This document shows positions 58,057 through 64,000 of a stretch of DNA of 64,000 nucleotides, in pieces. Every line of letters begins with the position of its first letter. Position 1 is the stretch's first letter. Made by a program: the position numbers and the translations under genes. This DNA comes from Streptococcus anginosus (GTDB lineage Bacteria > Bacillota > Bacilli > Lactobacillales > Streptococcaceae), in assembly GCF_900636475.1 (NCBI RefSeq), contig NZ_LR134283.1, positions 1,860,001 through 1,924,000 of the forward strand, read 5' to 3'. Below the pieces are notes generated by a model. It made no database searches and was not told the origin of the DNA. It saw only the letters and a list, made by a program, of their open reading frames with translations.

Positions 58057-59454
58057 TTAATCTTCAAAACCATTTTTGTCAGACAGTTCTTTAAAGAAAT
58101 AACCTGATTTTTTAATGGTTCGCTTGCCTTGTTTGTCTAGGTCAACAGCAATGAGACCATAGCGATTTTTATAGGCGTTATTCCAAGACCAGTTATCCAT
58201 ACAAGTCCACATATGGTATCCTAAGCAATTAGCTCCTTCGTGGATAGCTTGATGAAGGTAGCGAAGATGATTTTTGACAAATTCGATACGATAGTCATCT
58301 TCAATTTGACCATTTGCGTTGATGTAACGTTCTTCACCTTCAACCCCCATACCATTTTCTGAGATATAGCAAGGAAGATTTCCATAGTTATCACGAACAT
58401 TCATCATAATGTCGTAGATTCCTTTTTCATAGATTTCCCAACCGCGATAAGGGTTCATTTTTTTTCCTGGCATATCATAGTAGTCAAAGAAATCATCTGG
58501 CATAGGATTCTGCGGATCTTTATCAGCAGAGTTTTCTTTGGCTTGAACTCGACGTGGCTGGTAATAATTGACACCAAGCAAGTCAATGGTATTTTCTTTA
58601 ATGGTCTTTAAATCCTCATTTGTGTGTTCTGGCACCATATTTAGTTCCTTAATAAGAGCAATCAAATCAGCAGGGTATTCGCCTTTGATGGCAGGATCTA
58701 AGAAAGAGCGATTAAAGAAAGCATCTGCAATTTGAGCAGCTTTGACGTCTTCGGGATTATTCTCATCACGCGGATAGCTTGGGGTTAAGTTGAGGATAAT
58801 CCCAATTTTACCATCTTGCTTTTCATGATAGGCTCTGACAGCTAAGCTGCTGGCTAGCATTTCGTGAAAAGCTACTTGAACAGCGTGTTTCATGTTGACT
58901 TCATTTGGATAATGGAAATTGTAGAGGTAGCCACCTTCGACGGGGACAATGGGTTCATTGTGAGTGAACCAATATTTGACGCGATCACCAAATAGGTCAA
59001 AGCAGGTTCTTGCAAAGTTTACATAAGCATCAACCGTTTCCCGATTAAGCCAACCGCCTTTTGCTTGTAGTGCCATTGGCATGTCAAAATGGTATAAGTT
59101 AATAAATGGTTCAATTCCATTTGTAATCAGTTCATCAATGAATGAATTGTAAAAATCTACGGCTTGTGGATTAACAGCACCAACGCCTTCTGGGATTAGA
59201 CGACTCCATTGGATAGAAGTGCGGAAAGAATTGTGTCCAGTTGCTTTCATTAGTTGCACATCTTCTTTGTAATACTGATAATTATAGGAAGCTTTATCAG
59301 GTCCAATATGGTTGAAAAATTTTTCAGGTTCTTTGTTGTACCAATAGTCCCAGATATTCTCTCCTTTTCCATCACCGTCAAATCGACCTTCTGTTTGCGG
59401 CCCACTGGAAGCAGTTCCCCAGAAAAAGCCTTTTGGAAATGTTAAAAATGTCAT
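58057..59454 (-). CDS. 6-phospho-beta-glucosidase (GH1)
   Basis: A 465-residue GH1 enzyme that splits the phosphorylated disaccharide delivered by the PTS. N-terminal FPKGFFWGTASSGPQTEG, the acid/base Glu in FTHNEPIVP (about 168), the nucleophile Glu in YISENGMG (about 366), and WTCMDNWSWNNAYKNRYGL near the C-terminus. Divergent from the IIC gene. The ribosome site AAAAGGAG precedes the ATG. Confidence 0.93.
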   Translation of the reverse strand: MTFLTFPKGFFWGTASSGPQTEGRFDGDGKGENIWDYWYNKEPEKFFNHIGPDKASYNYQYYKEDVQLMKATGHNSFRTSIQWSRLIPEGVGAVNPQAVDFYNSFIDELITNGIEPFINLYHFDMPMALQAKGGWLNRETVDAYVNFARTCFDLFGDRVKYWFTHNEPIVPVEGGYLYNFHYPNEVNMKHAVQVAFHEMLASSLAVRAYHEKQDGKIGIILNLTPSYPRDENNPEDVKAAQIADAFFNRSFLDPAIKGEYPADLIALIKELNMVPEHTNEDLKTIKENTIDLLGVNYYQPRRVQAKENSADKDPQNPMPDDFFDYYDMPGKKMNPYRGWEIYEKGIYDIMMNVRDNYGNLPCYISENGMGVEGEERYINANGQIEDDYRIEFVKNHLRYLHQAIHEGANCLGYHMWTCMDNWSWNNAYKNRYGLIAVDLDKQGKRTIKKSGYFFKELSDKNGFED

Positions 59455-59488
59455 ATATTTTCTCCTTTTAAAAAATCTTTACAACACA

Positions 59489-59516
59489 ATTCTATACCTT
59501 TTGTGGAAAAAGTCAA
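59489..59516 (-). promoter_or_regulatory. Promoter of the 6-phospho-beta-glucosidase gene
   Basis: Minus strand -35 TTGACT (59511-59516), a 16-base spacer, -10 TAGAAT (59489-59494). Confidence 0.65.
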
Positions 59517-59534
59517 TCTTTTTGTTAAAAAGTA

Positions 59535-59563
59535 TAGACATTTTTTGAAGAATATAGTATAGT
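59535..59563 (+). promoter_or_regulatory. Promoter of the PTS IIC gene
   Basis: TAGACA (59535-59540), a 17-base spacer, TATAGT (59558-59563). It shares the TAGACATTT box and upstream sequence with the IIB-IIA promoter. Confidence 0.7.
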
Positions 59564-59596
59564 TAAAGTATCAAAAAAGAAAAAGAGGGATAATTG

Positions 59597-60865
59597 ATGA
59601 ACAAGTTTCTAGATCAAATCGGTGATAAGTTATTGCCATTGGCAAACAAGCTCGCGGCCAATCGTTATTTGACTGTTTTGCGGGATGCCTTTATGCTCTC
59701 CTTTCCATTAACGATGTTTGGCTCAATTGTAGTCGTATTTAACAATTTGCCGTTTTTCAATGATGCAACGAAAGCTACTTTGTCTAATCTATTTGGCAGT
59801 GGACAAAATGCAACGATGTCAATTATGACAGTTTTTGTAACGTTTGGTATTGGCTATTATTTGTCTAAGAGTTATGAAGTTGAAGGGATTTTTGGTGGAG
59901 CTATTTCCTTTTCTAGTTTCCTTCTTTTGACACCGTTTTACACGATGACGGATAAAGGAGCAAAGGTTTCAGGGGTTCTTAGTTTAGATCGTTTAGGAGC
60001 TAAAGGGATGTTTCTCGGGATGCTTGTTGCATTCTTAGCAGCAGAAATCTATTGCTGGGCGACGAAAAAAGGTTGGCAGATTAAAATGCCAGATAGCGTT
60101 CCGCCTGCAGTAGCCAAATCATTTGCGGCTTTAGTTCCTGCCATGTTAACTCTAGTGGTGTTTCTGTTTGTCAATGCTGGTTTGACAGGATTTTTCAATG
60201 CAAATCTTCATGATATTATTTACAAGGTTATTCAAATACCATTGGTTGGATTGGGTCGCAGTATCTGGGCAACTTTGCTTGCAATCTTCTTTGTTCAATT
60301 TTTATGGTTCTTTGGACTTCATGGACAAATTCTTGTTAATTCTGTCATGGATCCAATTTGGAATACATTGATGTTGGATAACTTAGAGGCTTATCAGGCT
60401 GGCAAGCATTTGCCACACATTATTTCCAAATCATTTATGGAAACATTTACTGTTGGTTTAGGTGGTTCTGGGATGACGCTAGCTGTAGTTATCATTATGG
60501 CTTTTATTCTGAAAAAGAAAATGTATAAAGATGTTGGCCGACTTGCGCTTGGTGCAGGAATCTTTAATGTCAATGAACCTGTTATTTTTGGACTTCCTAT
60601 CGTTTTAAATGCGACTATTCTGATTCCATGGGTTTTAGCGCCGATTGTTGTGACTGCGTTTAACTATAGTGTGATGGCAGTAGGAATTGTTCCAGCTCCA
60701 ACAGGAGTGGCAGTTCCTTGGACGGTGCCCGTATTCTTTAGCGGAATACTAGCAACCAATTCTATTTTAGGAGGTATTCTTCAATTGGTGGATATGGTCA
60801 TTGTAGGTCTTATCTGGTATCCATTCCTTCGTATGCTGGACAAACAACCTGATTCTGTATTATAA
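59597..60865 (+). CDS. PTS cellobiose-type enzyme IIC
   Basis: A 422-residue permease of the Lac/Cel IIC family with about ten membrane segments. Seen: the N-terminal LANKLAANRYLTVLRDAFMLSFPLTMFGS, FGLHGQILVNSVMDPIWN, and the substrate-binding GIFNVNEPVIFGLPIVLN. It imports a beta-glucoside, phosphorylated by IIB. ATG 59597 is preferred over the TTG at 59594. The GntR gene follows 33 bases downstream. Confidence 0.93.
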   Translation: MNKFLDQIGDKLLPLANKLAANRYLTVLRDAFMLSFPLTMFGSIVVVFNNLPFFNDATKATLSNLFGSGQNATMSIMTVFVTFGIGYYLSKSYEVEGIFGGAISFSSFLLLTPFYTMTDKGAKVSGVLSLDRLGAKGMFLGMLVAFLAAEIYCWATKKGWQIKMPDSVPPAVAKSFAALVPAMLTLVVFLFVNAGLTGFFNANLHDIIYKVIQIPLVGLGRSIWATLLAIFFVQFLWFFGLHGQILVNSVMDPIWNTLMLDNLEAYQAGKHLPHIISKSFMETFTVGLGGSGMTLAVVIIMAFILKKKMYKDVGRLALGAGIFNVNEPVIFGLPIVLNATILIPWVLAPIVVTAFNYSVMAVGIVPAPTGVAVPWTVPVFFSGILATNSILGGILQLVDMVIVGLIWYPFLRMLDKQPDSVL

Positions 60866-60898
60866 TGAGATGAAAGAGAGATTCGCGGGAGCTATCTT

Positions 60899-61624
60899 AT
60901 GCCTAAATACGAAGAAATAACAAATATACTTCGAGATCGAATTGCAAATGGAGTCTACCCAGTAGACTCCATGTTGCCTACTCAGTTTGAATTATCAAAA
61001 GAATTCGGTGTTAGCCGAATGACTATAAAAAAAGCTGTTGAGATTTTAACCATTGAGGGACTTATTTTTTCCAAACAAGGGAATGGAACGAGAGTGTTAA
61101 ATTCATCCTTTTGGGATAAAGAAGATTCAAAATTTCGCTTGAATAACTACAATGGCTTGAGTCAAGATTTAAAAAATGATGACCGAAAATTAACGAGCCA
61201 GATTATTCAATTTGCAGTTGAATTTCCAGAAGCTGAGATTGCAGAGCGTCTGCAAGTGGAAGTAACGGCACCAGTTTATAAAATTATACGATTGCGTCTG
61301 CTTGATGACCAACCTTATGTGTTGGAGCACACGTATATGCCGTGTGACTTGGTGCCAGGGTTGGATGAGAGCATTTTGCTTCAGTCTATCTATGCTTATT
61401 TATGGGATGAATTAAACTTAAAATTTGCCGGAAGTTATCGCCATATCACAGCTGAAAAGCCAGATGAATATGACCAAAACTATTTGGCTTGCCAAGAGAC
61501 AGATCCGATTTTGCAGGTGGAGCAAGTTGTTTATCTGGAAACTGGACGTCCGATTGAGTATTCGAAAAGCCGCAATCGCTTTGACACGAGAGGGTATTCT
61601 CTTTTAGATGTTAAAAATATTTAA
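60899..61624 (+). CDS. GntR/HutC family regulator with UTRA domain
   Basis: A 241-residue regulator. N-terminal winged helix MLPTQFELSKEFGVSRMTIKKAVEILTIEGLIFSKQGNGTRV; C-terminal UTRA ligand domain from about 80, ending YSKSRNRFDTRGYSLLDV. UTRA proteins often bind phosphorylated sugars. It lies downstream of IIC, so it probably controls the IIB-IIA, IIC and GH1 promoters through the shared TAGACATTT box (inference). Confidence 0.9.
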   Translation: MPKYEEITNILRDRIANGVYPVDSMLPTQFELSKEFGVSRMTIKKAVEILTIEGLIFSKQGNGTRVLNSSFWDKEDSKFRLNNYNGLSQDLKNDDRKLTSQIIQFAVEFPEAEIAERLQVEVTAPVYKIIRLRLLDDQPYVLEHTYMPCDLVPGLDESILLQSIYAYLWDELNLKFAGSYRHITAEKPDEYDQNYLACQETDPILQVEQVVYLETGRPIEYSKSRNRFDTRGYSLLDVKNI

Positions 61625-61654
61625 GTCATTTGTGCAAGATTAAAGGAGGGAATG

Positions 61655-62599
61655 ATGTCAGAACCATTATTTTTACAATCTGTTATGCAGGAAAAAATCT
61701 GGGGCGGAACGAAGCTGCGAGATGAATTTGGCTATAAAATTCCCAGTGATAAAGTAGGCGAATACTGGGCGATTTCGGCTCACCCGCATGGCGTATCTAC
61801 GATTAAAAACGGTCGCTTTGCTGGTATGGGCTTGGATCAGCTCTATGCAGAACACCGAGAGTTATTTGGTAACAGCAGCGAGCCTGTTTTTCCGCTTTTA
61901 ACCAAAATTTTGGATGCCAATGATTGGCTTAGTGTTCAGGTTCACCCAGATGATCATTATGCTATGGAGCACGAAGGGGAGTTGGGAAAAACAGAGTGCT
62001 GGTATGTGATTGCTGCAGATGAAGGAGCAGAAATTATCTACGGGCACAATGCCAAGTCACGAGAAGAGTTGCGCCAGCAGATTGAAAAGAAAGAATGGGA
62101 CAAGCTCTTAACCAAGGTGCCAGTCAAGGCTGGAGATTTTTTCTATGTTCCAAGCGGTACTATGCACGCCATTGGATCAGGTATTTTGATTTTAGAAACG
62201 CAACAGTCTAGCGACACTACCTATCGTGTCTACGACTTTGACCGAAAAGATGATGAAGGCAATCTGCGTGAGCTGCATTTGGAAAAATCCATTGATGTGC
62301 TCAATATCGGTGCGCCGGCCAATAGCCGTCCAGTCACGGTGAAAGCAGATGATTTGATGTCAACGCTTTTAGTAGCTAGTGATTTCTTTGCTGTTTACAA
62401 ATGGGAAGTATCAGGAAAAGTTACTCTTGAGAAAACGGCTCCTTATTTATTAGTGAGTGTGCTGGCAGGACAAGGGATGCTGACAGTAGATGGAGAAACG
62501 TATCCAATTGCAAAAGGAGACCATTTTATCCTACCAAGCGATGTGGAAGAGTGGACTTTCGAGGGGAAAAACCTTGAAATGATTGTTAGTCATCCGTAA
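61655..62599 (+). CDS. manA: Mannose-6-phosphate isomerase, class I
   Basis: A 314-residue zinc enzyme interconverting mannose-6-phosphate and fructose-6-phosphate. Seen: EKIWGGTKLRDEFGY, the zinc-site motifs VQVHPDDHYA and KTECWYVI, YVPSGTMHAIGSGILILE, and a C-terminal cupin-like part. ATG 61655 lies five bases after AAAGGAGGG; ATG 61652 is too close to it. It is the only mannose gene in this neighbourhood. Confidence 0.95.
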   Translation: MSEPLFLQSVMQEKIWGGTKLRDEFGYKIPSDKVGEYWAISAHPHGVSTIKNGRFAGMGLDQLYAEHRELFGNSSEPVFPLLTKILDANDWLSVQVHPDDHYAMEHEGELGKTECWYVIAADEGAEIIYGHNAKSREELRQQIEKKEWDKLLTKVPVKAGDFFYVPSGTMHAIGSGILILETQQSSDTTYRVYDFDRKDDEGNLRELHLEKSIDVLNIGAPANSRPVTVKADDLMSTLLVASDFFAVYKWEVSGKVTLEKTAPYLLVSVLAGQGMLTVDGETYPIAKGDHFILPSDVEEWTFEGKNLEMIVSHP

Positions 62600-62617
62600 T
62601 AGCTTTTATAGAACATT

Positions 62618-62648
62618 AGAGGTTAGGGAAAAGTCCGTAACCTCTTTG
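62618..62648 (+). terminator. manA terminator
   Basis: AGAGGTTA..GG pairs with CC..TAACCTCT, followed by TTGAAATT; a weak T tract. Confidence 0.65.
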
Positions 62649-62802
62649 AAATTATAAGTCTAAAGCATCATGATGTAGTGGTTCAGTAGTTTGCCTATTT
62701 TTTTACAGATGATTTCCAAGCAATGATTTCAGTCTATTTTACTCTCTTACTTATGCAGAAATTATCAGTTATATTAAAAAATGATGTCATTTTCAGAAAA
62801 CG

Positions 62803-62831
62803 TTGATAGTATTTCAAAAAAGCGTTATAAT
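62803..62831 (+). promoter_or_regulatory. kimA promoter
   Basis: TTGATA (62803-62808), a 17-base spacer, TATAAT (62826-62831), then TTTAGGAG before the ATG. No ydaO-type c-di-AMP riboswitch is visible in the short leader. Confidence 0.8.
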
Positions 62832-62861
62832 GGCTGATATTGAAAAATTTAGGAGAAAAAG

Positions 62862-64000
62862 ATGTTTTCCAAGTTGAAGAATATTTTTATTGGTCGACCT
62901 TTGAAATCAAGCGATGAGGGAGAAGAAGGGAACTTATTAACAAAACTGCAAGCTCTGGCTATGTTGTCAAGCGATGCTCTATCTTCGATTGCCTATGGTC
63001 CTGAACAAGTTGTTTTGGTTTTGGTATCCGTATCTGCTGGCGCGATTTGGTGGTCGTTACCAATTGGTATTGTGGTGCTGATTTTGCTGGCCAGTTTAAC
63101 CATTTCATATCGTCAGGTGATTCATGCTTACCCACAAGGCGGTGGGGCTTATATGGTTACAACGGAAAATCTTTCACCAAAAGCTGGTCTAGTTTCAGGT
63201 GGTAGTTTGCTAGTTGATTATATGTTGACAGTAGCGGTATCCGTTTCTTCTGGAGCGGATGCAATTACGTCAGCAATTCCTGCTTTGCATCCGTATAATT
63301 TGCACATTTCGATTGTTTTAGTGCTGATTTTAATGTTAATGAATTTACGTGGCTTGCGGGAATCGGCGGTTTCGCTGATGATTCCAGTTTATTTGTTCAT
63401 CGCAAGTACCGTTTTCTTAATTGGCTTTGGTTTATTGCAATTATTACTGGGGAATTTATCCTACCATGCAACAGCTCCGATTGGAAAATCTATCTCAGGT
63501 GTTAGTTTAGTGCTCCTGCTACGTGCATTTACGAGTGGTTCGGCTTCTCTGACAGGTGTGGAAGCTATTTCAAATTCTGTACCATTTTTCAAAACACCCA
63601 AAGCTGAAAATGCAGCGAAAACCTTGGCAATTATGGCAGCCATTTTAGGTTTCATGTTTGCTGGTATTACTTTTTTAAACTACTGGATTGGCATCGTTCC
63701 GGTAAAAGGCGTTACAACGCTCGCTCAAATGGCGCAAGCTATTTTGGGAAATTCACCTGTTGGGCAGCTTCTCTTTTATATTTTCCAACTGTCAACAGCT
63801 CTCATCCTTGCTGTAGCGGCTAATACAGGTTTTTCGGCCTTTCCCATGTTATCCTACAATATGGCAAAAAATAAATATATGCCACACATGTATATGGAAA
63901 AAGGAGCACGCCTTGGTTATTCAAATGGGATTCTGACTTTAGCTATCGGTGCTATTCTTCTTTTGCTAATTTTTAATGGGAATACTGAACGGCTCATTCC
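62862..64000 (+). CDS. kimA: KimA-type APC superfamily potassium importer, 3' end cut by window edge
   Basis: The first 379 codons of an APC-fold permease. It matches Bacillus KimA (YdaO) closely by eye: GRPLKS near the start, LTKLQALAMLSSDALSSIAYG, SYRQVIHAYPQGGGAYMV, GGSLLVDYMLTVAVSVSSGADAITSA, LTGVEAISNSVPFFKTP, and AANTGFSAFPMLSYNMAKNKYMPHM. KimA is a proton-coupled K+ importer inhibited by c-di-AMP. The cytoplasmic C-terminal domain lies beyond the window. About ten membrane helices are visible. Confidence 0.85.
   Translation, partial: MFSKLKNIFIGRPLKSSDEGEEGNLLTKLQALAMLSSDALSSIAYGPEQVVLVLVSVSAGAIWWSLPIGIVVLILLASLTISYRQVIHAYPQGGGAYMVTTENLSPKAGLVSGGSLLVDYMLTVAVSVSSGADAITSAIPALHPYNLHISIVLVLILMLMNLRGLRESAVSLMIPVYLFIASTVFLIGFGLLQLLLGNLSYHATAPIGKSISGVSLVLLLRAFTSGSASLTGVEAISNSVPFFKTPKAENAAKTLAIMAAILGFMFAGITFLNYWIGIVPVKGVTTLAQMAQAILGNSPVGQLLFYIFQLSTALILAVAANTGFSAFPMLSYNMAKNKYMPHMYMEKGARLGYSNGILTLAIGAILLLLIFNGNTERLI

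Noticed and set aside
62600..62861. ydaO-type c-di-AMP riboswitch before kimA
   Set aside because: The transcript leader after the promoter is only about 25 bases, far too short for that RNA.

Overview
The window is chromosomal DNA of a viridans-type Streptococcus. The evidence is the set of low-GC Gram-positive genes recognised by protein sequence: RpoE delta next to PyrG, an HrcA-GrpE-DnaK-DnaJ operon with CIRCE boxes, the Ami oligopeptide operon, the Scr sucrose locus, MsmK, an LPXTG-anchored surface protein, and an L13 leader. The sequence alone does not settle the species. I see no rRNA, tRNA, CRISPR array, intact IS element or prophage.

Layout. 1-7.4 kb: housekeeping genes (cysS 3' part, mrnC, a PucR-like regulator, msmK, rlmB, a DegV fatty-acid-binding protein, rplM-rpsI). 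7.4-7.9 kb: decayed mobile-element debris beside rpsI. 7.9-13.4 kb: a TetR regulator divergent from a four- to five-gene, synthase-dependent exopolysaccharide locus. This locus encodes a UDP-GlcNAc 2-epimerase, a membrane protein ending in a degenerate GGDEF-like domain, a 46-residue membrane peptide, a BcsA-like GT2 synthase and a GH8 hydrolase. It is the most unusual system here. It resembles in plan the Listeria pss and cellulose/Pel-type machines that use c-di-GMP, but the GGDEF-like domain has lost both its active-site and I-site signatures. 13.6-16.8 kb: an LPXTG M14 carboxypeptidase under a strong cre-like box. 17-23 kb: small genes, two gene remnants, an ACT/PFL pair, a tandem pair of histidine phosphatases, and a PadR/DUF2812 pair with a clear double operator. 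23-28.4 kb: the heat-shock operon. 28.5-36.6 kb: Nudix, truA, a vitamin kinase, an ECF S-component, tig, rpoE, pyrG (with a CTP-sensing type attenuator) and a B3/4 protein. 36.8-45.8 kb: the Ami peptide transporter with two tandem binding proteins and the tail of a third. 45.9-52.9 kb: a HAD phosphatase, the scrR-scrB/scrA-scrK sucrose locus and a second peptide-deformylase-like gene. 53-57 kb: a MarR-controlled heterodimeric ABC exporter. 57-61.6 kb: a cellobiose-type PTS with 6-phospho-beta-glucosidase and a GntR regulator. 61.7-64 kb: manA and the 5' part of a KimA-type potassium importer.

How the genes work together. Sugar acquisition dominates. MsmK is the ATPase commonly shared by sugar ABC importers; ScrA/B/K handle sucrose; the cel-type PTS and GH1 enzyme handle beta-glucosides; ManA feeds mannose-6-phosphate into glycolysis. 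cre-like boxes at msmK and the carboxypeptidase, and LacI-type half-palindromes at scr, point to catabolite and sugar-specific control. Regulation by RNA is also visible: the L13 leader, the pyrG GGGC attenuator, two probable leaderless mRNAs (rlmB, truA), a hairpin-rich dnaK-dnaJ spacer, and a two-hairpin intergenic repeat present three times.
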